Assembly (NCBI RefSeq): GCF_011762485.1
Contig: NZ_JAAKGI010000001.1
Location: 592,648 to 656,647 of the forward strand
DNA: 64,000 bases
From: Yeosuana marina
GTDB lineage: Bacteria; Bacteroidota; Bacteroidia; Flavobacteriales; Flavobacteriaceae
Direction of reading: 5' to 3'
Shown here in pieces: positions 36,152 through 44,523 of this stretch; the stretch's first letter is position 1; each line of letters begins with the position of its first letter. The notes beneath the pieces were generated by a model that did not search any database, had not been told where the DNA came from, and worked only from the letters and a program-made list of their open reading frames with translations. Position numbers and translations under genes: made by a program.

Positions 36152-36715
36152 TTATTCTTCTTTTGCTTTAGGAGTCTCTTCAGCTACAGTTTCTGTAGTG
36201 TCTTCAACAATCTCTTCAGCAGCTTCTTCAGTTGCAGCTTCTGTTTCTTCTTCTGCTACTTCTTCTTCAACTACAGCAGAGGCAGCTCTAGCTTCATTAA
36301 CAGCTTTTTCAGCTTCTAATGCTTTTGCTTTTGCATCTGCTTGTGCTTTTGCCAAATCATCAACTTTAGCAACAACTTTTGATCCTTTTTCTTCTAACCA
36401 AGCATTAAATTTTGCTTCTGCTTGTTCTTCAGTTAAAGCTCCTTTTCTAACACCACCTGCTAGGTGATTTTTAAGTAAAGCGCCTTTGTAAGATAAAATA
36501 GCTCTTGCAGTATCTGTTGGTTGAGCACCATTTTGTAACCATGTTACTGCACCATCAATATTTAATTCAATAGTTGCTGGATTTGTGTTTGGATTGTAAG
36601 CACCTAATTTTTCTAAGTATTTACCATCTCTTTTTGAACGTGCATCAGCTGCAACAATCCAATAGTAAGGTTTCCCTTTTTTACCGTGTCTTTGTAATCT
36701 AATTTTAACTGGCAT
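36152..36715 (-). CDS. rpsP: Ribosomal protein S16 with a long acidic tail
   Basis: Residues 1-80 are a normal S16 (MPVKIRLQRHGKKGKPYYWI, then KYLEKLGAYNPN and AQPTDTARAILSYKGALL). The protein continues to 187 residues with a Lys/Ala linker and a tail made almost only of Ala, Glu, Val and Thr from about residue 140. Such extended S16 tails are frequent in Bacteroidota and are not part of the core fold. It is first in a rpsP-rimM arrangement behind a strong promoter. Confidence 0.95.
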   Translation of the reverse strand: MPVKIRLQRHGKKGKPYYWIVAADARSKRDGKYLEKLGAYNPNTNPATIELNIDGAVTWLQNGAQPTDTARAILSYKGALLKNHLAGGVRKGALTEEQAEAKFNAWLEEKGSKVVAKVDDLAKAQADAKAKALEAEKAVNEARAASAVVEEEVAEEETEAATEEAAEEIVEDTTETVAEETPKAKEE

Positions 36716-36762
36716 AATAATTAATTATTTGGGGTTCTCGACCCCGGTTATTAATGAGAGCG

Positions 36763-36770
36763 CAAAGATA
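36763..36770 (-). promoter_or_regulatory. rpsP promoter -7 box
   Basis: Read on the minus strand, TATCTTTG is a perfect -7 consensus, 48 nt before the rpsP start. The short leader holds a small GC-rich hairpin (36731-36745, GGGGT/ACCCC), possibly involved in leader stability. Confidence 0.6.
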
Positions 36771-36835
36771 CTATATTTTTTTAATTTACAAGAGATTATT
36801 TTACAGAGAATTAAATCAGTTTCAAGCCATTTTTT

Positions 36836-37903
36836 TTAAAACAACAAACAAACGGGAGAAGGTGCCTTTACAGAATGTAAAAATGACAGTTTCCCTGAGT
36901 TTGAATCAATTTTAAAAACAGTGATATTATTACTCTTTTTATTAGCTACTAAAAGGAATTTTCCAGTTGGATCTAGAGTGAAATTTCTCGGCCAATCGCC
37001 ATTAACAGACATACTTTGTATTTTTTCAATAGTTCCATCAACGGTATTACGTTTAAAAACAGCAATAGAATTTTCTCCTCTGTTAGAACCATATAAGTAC
37101 TTTTCATCTTTAGATAAATGAATGTCGGCACAAGCGCTAGCTCCTTTATACGAATCGTCTAAAGTTGAATAGTTACCTATTAGTTTGAAGGAATCATTTG
37201 TGTGTTTTACTGCGGTTATCGAGTTTCCAAGTTCGTTAATAATGTATATAAAATCTCCGTTTTTAGTGATTGCAAAATGTCTAGGTCCTGATTTTTCAGG
37301 AATGTCTACAATAGAAGGCGATACTAATTTGTATGAGTCAGCGTCTGAGTTTAATTTATATTGGTAGACTGCATTGACACCTAAATCTGCAACGAACAGG
37401 TTATCATTAAAAAACTGAGCAGAGTGGGCATGAGATTCTTTGTTTGAAGTTTTGTAATCAAAAACCTGCGATGCTGTATCAAGTGTTCCGTTATTAGTAA
37501 TGTTGTAAATAGAAATAGTGCCACCAAGATAGTTGGCAACAACCGCTTTGTCTCCTTTTTTATTAGTTGCAATATAACAAGGAGCGCCACCATTACTAGG
37601 AACCGTATTTAAAAACTGGAGTGATCTATTTTCTTTAACAAAAAATGACGAAACGGAACCGCCTCCGCTTTCGTTAACAGCATAGACATATTTTTTATCA
37701 GGTGAATAGGTTATAAATGAAGGGTTTTCGGTTTCTACTGCTAATTCTAAATTGCTCAGAGCACCGGTCTCTGTATTAAACTCAAGGTTATAAATACCTT
37801 TACTTTCTCCGTTAGTATATGTGCCAACATATAAAGGTATATTTTGTGCTTTGCAATTGAATAGACTCGCCAAAAGGCATAAAAAAAATAGTTTAAAATT
37901 CAT
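36836..37903 (-). CDS. Exported lactonase of the YbhE (6-phosphogluconolactonase) beta-propeller family
   Basis: A 355-residue seven-bladed beta-propeller protein. The opening blade YVGTYTNGESKGIY and the repeated segments YAVNESGG, ATNKKGDKAVVANYLGG, YIINELGNSITA, YGSNRGENSIAVF and DPTGKFLLVANKKSN are typical of the YbhE family. It begins with an export signal (MNFKLFFLCLLASLFNCKAQ) ending in a possible lipobox, so unlike cytoplasmic Pgl it probably works in the envelope on a sugar lactone. Its stop lies 140 nt from the rpsP promoter. The gene stands alone before hemA. Confidence 0.85.
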   Translation of the reverse strand: MNFKLFFLCLLASLFNCKAQNIPLYVGTYTNGESKGIYNLEFNTETGALSNLELAVETENPSFITYSPDKKYVYAVNESGGGSVSSFFVKENRSLQFLNTVPSNGGAPCYIATNKKGDKAVVANYLGGTISIYNITNNGTLDTASQVFDYKTSNKESHAHSAQFFNDNLFVADLGVNAVYQYKLNSDADSYKLVSPSIVDIPEKSGPRHFAITKNGDFIYIINELGNSITAVKHTNDSFKLIGNYSTLDDSYKGASACADIHLSKDEKYLYGSNRGENSIAVFKRNTVDGTIEKIQSMSVNGDWPRNFTLDPTGKFLLVANKKSNNITVFKIDSNSGKLSFLHSVKAPSPVCLLF

Positions 37904-37974
37904 TTGAAGTTTTTTAAGACTTTAAAATTATGAATTTAAAACTATTTAATTAAAAATTCTTAGGGAGAACTTTT

Positions 37975-39192
37975 TTAAATATCTAAAGTAGAAATTTCAT
38001 TAGAAATTAGGGTGTCCATATTATCTAACGAAATTGTTGCTTTACTTTTTGTCATCAATTTTTTCATTATTTGATTGGTGACTTCTTTTATGTTTTGTTT
38101 TTTTTCAGTTGATTCAAAATGAGTTTTAACTTTCTTATTTACCTTTATTTTTAAATCTGCTAAAAGAGCTCTTAAAGGCGCTCCTTCTAGCCATTCGTTA
38201 TAAGACTCTATTTCATCATTGATAATGCAAGCAACGTCATCTGTAGCGGCTAATCTATGTTCTTTTGTTTCTTCAAGCTCGACTGAAATTGAATCTAAAT
38301 CATGAAAAACAATATTGTTTTTGTCTGCTAATTTTTTATCAATATTGCAAGGAACCGCTAAATCTATCAGTAATGTTTTTTTATTTGAAGCAGGAACTTC
38401 TTTAATTAAATTAGGGCAATTACTTGCAGCACTAATAATTACATCGAAATCATCAAAATTATTGGCAAGCACATTAGGCCATGGATAGGTTTTACATTGA
38501 TTGCTTTGAGCCAGGATAATGGCTTTTTCTTCACTACGGTTACTAATGTATATGTTGTTGAAATTAAATTTAGAATTGTATTTAAACAATTGTTTTACAA
38601 TATCACCAGCGCCAACAAATAATACTTTTTTAGACTTAACAGAAACCTTATCAAAGGATTGTCTAATTACTTTTAATGATTTGTAGGCTACGGAAGTTGT
38701 TCCGTCTCTAAAATCGGTTTCGTTACTTATACGCTTATGAGTTTTAAATACGGCTTGTAAAGCGCGTTCTAATAAAGAACCTTGTAATTTATGACTCATT
38801 GAAAATTGATGTGCCTTTTTTATTTGATGAATTATTTCTGCATCACCAAAAACTAAAGACTCTAAACCAGAAGAGACTTGTAGAAGGTGTTTTACTGTCT
38901 CCAAAGTGTTATTGCTATAACAGAACAAAGCTTTTTCTGATACTATACTTTCGTTTGATTTATTCTTTATAAAAAAGTCAAGAATGGTATTTGCAGAAGT
39001 GTTAACAGATTCAAAGTAAATTTCTGTTCTGTTACAAGTGGCTAAAATAAACAAGCCAGATACATCAGTAAAATCATTACTAATAATATGAGTTAAGCGT
39101 TCTTTTTCTTCTTCAGAAATATGATATCTTTCTCTTTGAACAGTAGTTGCTGTTTTATGTGAAATACTTATATAACGTAGTGATTTTTCCAT
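37975..39192 (-). CDS. hemA: Glutamyl-tRNA reductase
   Basis: A complete 405-residue enzyme that reduces glutamyl-tRNA to glutamate-1-semialdehyde, the first committed step of the C5 haem pathway. The active-site cysteine is Cys53 in ATCNRTEIYF; SSGLESLVFGDAEII is the second signature, and the NADPH fold follows (LFVGAGDIVKQLF). Its promoter carries both palindromic elements found in front of the cytochrome operons, so haem supply appears to be switched on together with cytochrome production. That link is inference from the shared sites. Confidence 0.95.
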   Translation of the reverse strand: MEKSLRYISISHKTATTVQRERYHISEEEKERLTHIISNDFTDVSGLFILATCNRTEIYFESVNTSANTILDFFIKNKSNESIVSEKALFCYSNNTLETVKHLLQVSSGLESLVFGDAEIIHQIKKAHQFSMSHKLQGSLLERALQAVFKTHKRISNETDFRDGTTSVAYKSLKVIRQSFDKVSVKSKKVLFVGAGDIVKQLFKYNSKFNFNNIYISNRSEEKAIILAQSNQCKTYPWPNVLANNFDDFDVIISAASNCPNLIKEVPASNKKTLLIDLAVPCNIDKKLADKNNIVFHDLDSISVELEETKEHRLAATDDVACIINDEIESYNEWLEGAPLRALLADLKIKVNKKVKTHFESTEKKQNIKEVTNQIMKKLMTKSKATISLDNMDTLISNEISTLDI

Positions 39193-39246
39193 AAATAGTT
39201 TAACTATAAAATCTTCAAAAATTTATACAGATTTATTATTTAACTT

Positions 39247-39310
39247 CAAAGATAGTAAGAGGACATTACATAGATAATGACATTTATCATATTGTGTAAC
39301 ATATGTTACA
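39247..39310 (-). promoter_or_regulatory. hemA promoter with paired CRP/FNR-like and GTAAC-type operators
   Basis: From the gene outwards there are a perfect -7 box (minus-strand TATCTTTG, 39247-39254), then after 23 nt TGACATTTATCA (39278-39289), then the perfect 16-bp palindrome TGTAACATATGTTACA (39295-39310). The centres of the two palindromes are 19 bp apart. A further half-site ATGTTACA lies nearby at 39338-39345. Confidence 0.8.
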
Positions 39311-39349
39311 AAAAACAATTATAATAAGGTTCTAAATATGTTACAAAGA

Positions 39350-39377
39350 AAAGCCGAACAAATTTTGTTCGGCTTTG
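39350..39377 (-). terminator. Terminator of redox module I
   Basis: A perfect inverted repeat with GC-rich core GCCGAAC/GTTCGGC (39350-39362 with 39364-39376) lies 24 nt after the cytochrome stop codon and ahead of the hemA promoter. Confidence 0.88.
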
Positions 39378-39400
39378 TTAATAAAAGTATAGTGTGATGT

Positions 39401-39799
39401 TTATTCTTCCAATGTTCTCATGTAATTTACAATAAGCCATCTGTCTTCATCATCTGGTATTTTTTTTGTAAATTCAGGCATATCGTCTCTACCAATGGTA
39501 GTTTTGTAATATAAAGCACCATCAGATTGACTTTGAAATTCTGCAGTAGAAAAATCTCCTAGATCTCCTTTTAATCCATCTGCTTTTGTTCCGTCTCCGT
39601 AACCTTCTTTACCGTGGCAAGATTTACAGTGTTTGTCATACAATGATTTACCAATTGACAAATCTTCTTTAGGATTTGTTGGGTTTTTCATGTTCTCATA
39701 TTTCGCTGGAACTACCCATTTGTCTTGTTCTACTTTTGTGAAAGCTAAAAGTGCTACACTTAAAACTCCAATAACCATTAATAATTTTACTGTTTTCAT
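39401..39799 (-). CDS. Mono-haem cytochrome c, module I copy
   Basis: A small periplasmic class I cytochrome with an N-terminal signal (MKTVKLLMVIGVLSVALLAF) and one haem motif, CKSCHG, near residue 52; a methionine in DDMPEF is the likely sixth ligand. I use the second ATG (39799) because it gives 132 residues, equal to the second copy, and begins just after the upstream stop. After the signal peptide it differs from the copy at 43244 by only three residues. It is last in the operon Fe-S/NrfD/anchored protein/cytochrome and would carry electrons away from or to the quinone-linked complex. Confidence 0.92.
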   Translation of the reverse strand: MKTVKLLMVIGVLSVALLAFTKVEQDKWVVPAKYENMKNPTNPKEDLSIGKSLYDKHCKSCHGKEGYGDGTKADGLKGDLGDFSTAEFQSQSDGALYYKTTIGRDDMPEFTKKIPDDEDRWLIVNYMRTLEE

Positions 39800-39806
39800 G
39801 TTTGAT

Positions 39807-40703
39807 TTAATTTTCATTTTGTGATTTTAATTCTAATTCTTTTCCTTCTTTTTTAATATCAAATAAATTTTTAATACTGTAGGCATAGTTTGCCCAAACA
39901 CCAATTAACAAAATAGATAGGACAACATACATCCAAATAGGTGCAGCTTCTGACCATAATTTATTTGTTTCATGAGTGATTTGTTTATTGATTCCCCAAT
40001 CAATATTTTTTTTCTGAATAACGTTGCCATAGTTATCATTATCTATAATAGATGCAAAAACATCAACATTCCCATTTTTATCTCCTGAGATATGTTCTGG
40101 AAACTCAAATTTAAAAGCTCCATCAGAGACAAATTCTCGTTTTATGGGCATGTTAGATATCATACCACCTATAGAAAATACTATTTCAGTTTCGTCAATT
40201 GGGATTTTGGTTTGTAAACTATCAAGAGTGTATGCGTTTAAAATGACCGTTTTAACGCTATCTATTTCTTTTAAATTTAATTCAAGAAAGACATCTTTTA
40301 TGGCAAGTTCATCTTCTTCAGAATCTAAAGCATCAGTACCGTCAAAAACAGCTTTTAAGTTTATGTAGCCCTCGGCATTAGCTGTGTAGGCTTGTTTTGC
40401 AGGAACTATTAATTGAGCAGTCCCTTCTTTATCTGTTTTTGCAGTACCTAAAAGAATATCTTTATCTTCGGTAACATTATAAAAGTTAATATCGGCACCA
40501 TAAATAGGCACTCTATCTTTTCTGTCTTTTTTATTGGAAGCAATATAACTAACTTCTAATTTGCGTGAATTATCAGCTTGTTTTGTTGTGCTTAAACCAA
40601 AACGAACTCTGTAGTTTTTTAAATTGACTTCTTGAGCAAAACTTTTGGTATTAATTAAAAAAGCTAGAGCAACAAAAATTAATGTATATATTTTAGTTCT
40701 CAT
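39807..40703 (-). CDS. Anchored periplasmic Ig-like protein of redox module I
   Basis: I do not recognise a named family. The 298-residue product has a Sec signal (cleavage near SFAQE), a periplasmic part made of beta-rich segments of about 100 residues each that resemble Ig-like or CARDB-like folds, and one C-terminal membrane helix (about 262-280) followed by a short charged tail. There are no cysteines for cofactors. A paralogue at 43639 has the same layout and operon position, so it is probably a structural subunit of the NrfD complex. It is 5 nt downstream of the NrfD gene. Confidence 0.7.
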   Translation of the reverse strand: MRTKIYTLIFVALAFLINTKSFAQEVNLKNYRVRFGLSTTKQADNSRKLEVSYIASNKKDRKDRVPIYGADINFYNVTEDKDILLGTAKTDKEGTAQLIVPAKQAYTANAEGYINLKAVFDGTDALDSEEDELAIKDVFLELNLKEIDSVKTVILNAYTLDSLQTKIPIDETEIVFSIGGMISNMPIKREFVSDGAFKFEFPEHISGDKNGNVDVFASIIDNDNYGNVIQKKNIDWGINKQITHETNKLWSEAAPIWMYVVLSILLIGVWANYAYSIKNLFDIKKEGKELELKSQNEN

Positions 40704-40708
40704 AATTT

Positions 40709-42043
40709 CTAATGATTATTTGATAGATGAGGTTTTCTTTTTTGCTCTCTTTCATGATCTATAATTCCAGACATCGGAATGATTGGAACTAGTTTCATAA
40801 TTAAAATAAAGAACAATATGAATGCTGCTATACCGGCAAAACTCAATGCCCATTCAATCCAAGTGGCCGTGTATTGAATATATTCGGGTCTAGTATCTTG
40901 AATTGGCATATAAGGGCTTTCTAAAGTAGGAACCACAATAAGATACCTATTCATATACAAACCTAATATAGCTATCACAGCAGCGAATGTTACTGATTTT
41001 ATTGTTCTAAACTTTTTAAAGAAAAGAATAACTACAGGAACTAAAACACCAATATAATTGGCAAAGATGAAGTTCCAAAAATACCTATTGAAAAGTGTAT
41101 CTAAAAGCTTGACATCTTCAATTTTATGACTAAACCAGCGTGAAAAATATTCACTGAACGTAAAGTATCCAAATAATAATGAAATGATTAAAAGAATGAC
41201 ACCAGCTCCCATAAAATGAACTTTTCTTATATAATGATCTAAATGATAAAATTTACGAATCAAATACATTGCTATAATAATAACGCTTACTCCAGAATAT
41301 AAACCTGCAATAATAAAGTAAGGTGCAAAAATGGAACTATTCCATCCAGGCTGTAACGTTAAACTAAATATCCATGCTAAAACTGAGTAAGCAACGATTG
41401 CTAGAGCAATAACCATGACAGACATGGTTCTGGTAATTTTATGTAATGTTTCTCGTTGTGTTGGCGTATCGTAATATTTAATAGCCAATGTTTTATACAG
41501 TTTTTGTCGCCATTTTGGAGCGTTTTCACTGTTGTCTCTCAACATGGCAAAATCTGGTATAAATGTGAGATATAAGTAGATAAAACACCCTAATAAATCG
41601 GTCATAATAGCTATGATGTCCCAAGTGATCGGCGATTGAATTCTAGGATATAAAAACAAGTAATACAATCGGTCTAACCTGCCAATACATAACAAAATGA
41701 ATATAGGTCCAATAATTAATGACAGTACGGTTATAATTTCAACAATTCTGGATACTGAATTTTTCCAAGGTGTTTTAAAAAAGTGTAAAATACCCGAAAT
41801 AAAAGCTCCGGAATAACTAAGGCAAACAAAAAATATAAAATTAATGATGTAAATACCCCACACCACATTATCTCGCATTCCTGTAACAATATGTCCTTTA
41901 ACAACTTGAATTACAAATGCTACAAGCCCTACCAAAATAACACCTACTAAAAAAGCAATCCAAACTTTAGAAGTCTTAGTTGATTTCTCCAACATTGGAG
42001 AAAATTCTTGAACTAATTCTTTTTTTCTTTTAATGACATCCAT
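40709..42043 (-). CDS. NrfD/PsrC-family quinone-interacting membrane subunit, module I
   Basis: A 444-residue integral membrane protein with about ten hydrophobic helices and no haem motif, of the NrfD/PsrC superfamily. Recognisable are WGIYIINFIFFVCLSYSGAF, GRLDRLYYLFLYPRIQSP and the PITWDIIAI segment, which correspond to the quinone-site bundle. In family members it exchanges electrons between the quinone pool and a periplasmic Fe-S subunit. It lies between the Tat-exported Fe-S protein and the anchored periplasmic protein. No molybdenum or other catalytic subunit is encoded nearby. Confidence 0.9.
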   Translation of the reverse strand: MDVIKRKKELVQEFSPMLEKSTKTSKVWIAFLVGVILVGLVAFVIQVVKGHIVTGMRDNVVWGIYIINFIFFVCLSYSGAFISGILHFFKTPWKNSVSRIVEIITVLSLIIGPIFILLCIGRLDRLYYLFLYPRIQSPITWDIIAIMTDLLGCFIYLYLTFIPDFAMLRDNSENAPKWRQKLYKTLAIKYYDTPTQRETLHKITRTMSVMVIALAIVAYSVLAWIFSLTLQPGWNSSIFAPYFIIAGLYSGVSVIIIAMYLIRKFYHLDHYIRKVHFMGAGVILLIISLLFGYFTFSEYFSRWFSHKIEDVKLLDTLFNRYFWNFIFANYIGVLVPVVILFFKKFRTIKSVTFAAVIAILGLYMNRYLIVVPTLESPYMPIQDTRPEYIQYTATWIEWALSFAGIAAFILFFILIMKLVPIIPMSGIIDHEREQKRKPHLSNNH

Positions 42044-42059
42044 AATTTTGGCTTTTAAA

Positions 42060-43043
42060 TTAGAGTTTTCCTTGTTCTTTAAATTCCTTAACTATAGGAA
42101 CATCTTTATAACGATCTAAAATCTCTTCATCAACATCGAATCCGCGTTCTACAGGGAATTGTCTGTTAACAGCAGGTAAATAGTACACGTTAGGTTTGGT
42201 TCCTAAATGTTCTAAGTGTCTGTAGCCACCTCTGTCTTTAATAAGTTGAGAGAAACTAACGGTTTCAGTTCCATTAGTAACAATATCTTCGTTTTTATCA
42301 CCAAAATAAATAACGCCCATAGGACATGATGATGCGCAATAAGGTAATTTTCCTTGTCGTAACATATCTGGACAGAAGTCGCATTTCATAACAGTTCCTT
42401 CTGCTGCTGGAACTTGAGTTTCTGGAGAGTATGGTTGAGACTTATCGTCAAATTTTTCTTTATGTCCCCAATTAAAGGTACGTGCAGAATATGGGCAACT
42501 TGTTATACAGAATTTACACCCTATACAACGTTCATTATCTATTAAAACGATACCATCATCACGTTTAAAAGTTGCTCCTGTTGGGCAAACAGTTACACAA
42601 GGGGGTTCGTCACAATGAAAACATGGTTTTGGTAACCAATAAGGAGAACCTTCTTCATTGTTTTGCATAAGTTGAACTTTCATAAATTCCTGATGATCAT
42701 CAAGTTTATGGGCTTTTTGACAGCCTTCAACACATTTTCTCGCATTTTTACATTTAGACAAGTCAATGACCATAACAAATTTTTTGTCAGGAATTCCTTT
42801 TCTTGACTCTTCAGGTGTAATGACAGCTTCGGGATAGTTATTGATACTTTCAGCATCAACTTCTACCATTTTCCCATCTGGAGTTAGAACTCTAACTTTT
42901 TCACCCGATGCTTTTTTTTCTTCGCCTGTTGCTAAGTTTGATATTAATGAAGCTCCAGCAACAGCACTAACGCTAGACATGAGACCTAGGCGTAAAAAAT
43001 TACGTCTATTTTCACTGCCGTTTTCTGTTTTTTTATTTGCCAT
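42060..43043 (-). CDS. Tat-exported four-cluster Fe-S protein (NrfC/DsrO-like), module I
   Basis: A 327-residue periplasmic electron-transfer protein. The Tat signal carries RRNFLR (residues 13-18) before a hydrophobic stretch. A short domain RVLTPDGKMVEVDAES follows, and then the four [4Fe-4S] motifs of the DMSO reductase B-subunit type: CKNARKCVEGC, CFHCDEPPCVTVCP, CIGCKFCITSCP and CDFCPDML ... CASSCP. It is the first gene of module I, behind a promoter with both palindromes. It hands electrons between the NrfD subunit and a partner that is not encoded here. Confidence 0.92.
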   Translation of the reverse strand: MANKKTENGSENRRNFLRLGLMSSVSAVAGASLISNLATGEEKKASGEKVRVLTPDGKMVEVDAESINNYPEAVITPEESRKGIPDKKFVMVIDLSKCKNARKCVEGCQKAHKLDDHQEFMKVQLMQNNEEGSPYWLPKPCFHCDEPPCVTVCPTGATFKRDDGIVLIDNERCIGCKFCITSCPYSARTFNWGHKEKFDDKSQPYSPETQVPAAEGTVMKCDFCPDMLRQGKLPYCASSCPMGVIYFGDKNEDIVTNGTETVSFSQLIKDRGGYRHLEHLGTKPNVYYLPAVNRQFPVERGFDVDEEILDRYKDVPIVKEFKEQGKL

Positions 43044-43085
43044 AATATTAGAGAAACATATAAGTTAATATGTTATTATAATCAT

Positions 43086-43149
43086 CAAAATTAGAGGTTG
43101 GTGTCCGAAAATCATATGATTAATATCATGTTTTGTAACAAGTGTTACA
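43086..43149 (-). promoter_or_regulatory. Module I promoter with paired CRP/FNR-like and GTAAC-type operators
   Basis: The minus-strand -7 box TAATTTTG (43086-43093, perfect) is followed after 23 nt by TGATTAATATCA (43117-43128) and then TGTAACAAGTGTTACA (43134-43149). The palindrome centres are 19 bp apart, exactly as in the hemA promoter, so both promoters have one architecture. Confidence 0.8.
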
Positions 43150-43188
43150 TAATTCTGTTTTGAAGCAATTCTGGCATTAATTAAAAGC

Positions 43189-43219
43189 AAAAAACCGAAC
43201 AACTAGTTGTTCGGTTTTT
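43189..43219 (-). terminator. Terminator of redox module II
   Basis: A perfect inverted repeat built on CCGAACAA/TTGTTCGG with flanking A/T runs (43191-43202 with 43207-43218) lies just after the cytochrome copy of module II. Confidence 0.88.
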
Positions 43220-43243
43220 CTTTATTAAAGTAAGTTTTAAGTT

Positions 43244-43642
43244 TTATTCTTGCAATGTTCTCATGTAATTTACAATAAGCCATCTGTCTTCATCGTCTGG
43301 TATTTTTTTTGTGAATTCAGGCATATCATCTCTACCAATTGAAGTTTTGTAAAACAAAGCACCATCAGATTGACTTTGAAATTCTGCTGTAGAAAAATCT
43401 CCTAGATCTCCTTTTAATCCATCTGCTTTTGTTCCGTCTCCGTAACCTTCTTTACCGTGGCAAGATTTACAGTGCTTGTCGTACAATGATTTACCAATTG
43501 ATAAATCTTCTTTAGGGTTTGTTGGGTTTTTCATATTTTCATATTTAGCCGGAACGACCCACTTGTCTTGCATAATGCTTGTGAACGAAAAGAATATAAA
43601 TGAAAATATTCCTAAGATTGTAAAAATTTTAATTGTTTTCAT
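43244..43642 (-). CDS. Mono-haem cytochrome c, module II copy
   Basis: A 132-residue periplasmic cytochrome with its own signal peptide (MKTIKIFTILGIFSFIFFSF) and one haem motif CKSCHG. After residue 25 it is almost identical to the module I cytochrome: Phe for Tyr and Ser for Thr in the ALYYKTT segment, and Gln for Glu near the end. The leaders are clearly different. The gene overlaps the upstream membrane protein by 4 nt (ATGA), so translation is coupled. See the finding on possible gene conversion. Confidence 0.93.
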   Translation of the reverse strand: MKTIKIFTILGIFSFIFFSFTSIMQDKWVVPAKYENMKNPTNPKEDLSIGKSLYDKHCKSCHGKEGYGDGTKADGLKGDLGDFSTAEFQSQSDGALFYKTSIGRDDMPEFTKKIPDDEDRWLIVNYMRTLQE

Positions 43643-44523
43643 GGTTTTTGAATTTTAGATTTTGAAATTTTAAATAAATTAATGATTAAATAAATAATTA
43701 AACCCCATAATCCTAAGATTACTAAGTTTGGAAGGATAAGTAACATATATGGTGTTTTATTTCTTGGAGACCACATGGTTCTTTCATCAAATGTTGATTC
43801 ATCAACTATGGGGACACCAATAGGAGCATTAACAAGTGCTTTTACTGTTCCAAAGTCATCAGTGTCTTTAAGAACCACTTCAAAAGTTAAATTTCCATCA
43901 ACGCCAGGTATATCTTTATCTATAGGTACAATAATGGTGCCATGTTCATCGGTTGTATTATATTCTGGCCCAATTCTTAAAGGTCTAAATAAACGTTGAA
44001 CCTGTACATGTAATAAACGGTCAGTTAAAGGAGTATGAGTACTAGCATCAAAAAGGGTTGCTTTTATATAATTTATGCTGTCTATTTCTACTAAATTAGC
44101 TTCTATATTAGCGTTTTTAAAGCTCAAACTTTTCGAGGCTTTTTTAAAAGAATCGTTGCCTTTAAATGCAAAACTCAAGTTGTAAGTACCTGTGGAGTCT
44201 GGTACAATTTCATTTAAGTTTTTTAAAGTAAACCTGCATTTACCTTCCATATCTGTAGTTGCTGAACCAATGTTAATTTCTTCGTCATTAGCAATATTTG
44301 ATATGGTAATATTTATGTTGGCTACATCTTCAGTTTGTCTATCTATTTTAGAACTGGCTTTCATATCAAAATAGGCCTCCCCATTCATAACTTTAAAAAA
44401 ATCAGTTCTAAGTCTAACAGTATTCTTTTTAGTCTGTGCGTAATTTTTTTGCGTACCAATAGACAGTAACATCAAACCAGCTAACAAAAACGTTATAAAA
44501 CGAAAATTTAATGTATTAGTCAT
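43639..44523 (-). CDS. Anchored periplasmic Ig-like protein of redox module II
   Basis: A 294-residue paralogue of the protein at 39807, clearly diverged. It has a Sec signal (cleavage near NYAQT), periplasmic beta-rich segments with repeated NI-I-NIANDEEI/ATTDMEGKCRF-type strands, and a C-terminal membrane helix (about 264-284) with a basic tail. It carries no cofactor motifs. It overlaps both neighbours by 4 nt, which indicates a fixed place in the complex. Function unknown; a scaffold holding the cytochrome near the NrfD/Fe-S unit is my guess. Confidence 0.7.
   Translation of the reverse strand: MTNTLNFRFITFLLAGLMLLSIGTQKNYAQTKKNTVRLRTDFFKVMNGEAYFDMKASSKIDRQTEDVANINITISNIANDEEINIGSATTDMEGKCRFTLKNLNEIVPDSTGTYNLSFAFKGNDSFKKASKSLSFKNANIEANLVEIDSINYIKATLFDASTHTPLTDRLLHVQVQRLFRPLRIGPEYNTTDEHGTIIVPIDKDIPGVDGNLTFEVVLKDTDDFGTVKALVNAPIGVPIVDESTFDERTMWSPRNKTPYMLLILPNLVILGLWGLIIYLIINLFKISKSKIQKP

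Noticed and set aside
36731..36745. GC-rich hairpin in the rpsP leader as a possible riboswitch or S16 autoregulation site
   Set aside because: The stem is only 5 bp and there is no further conserved structure visible; kept only as a note in the promoter entry.
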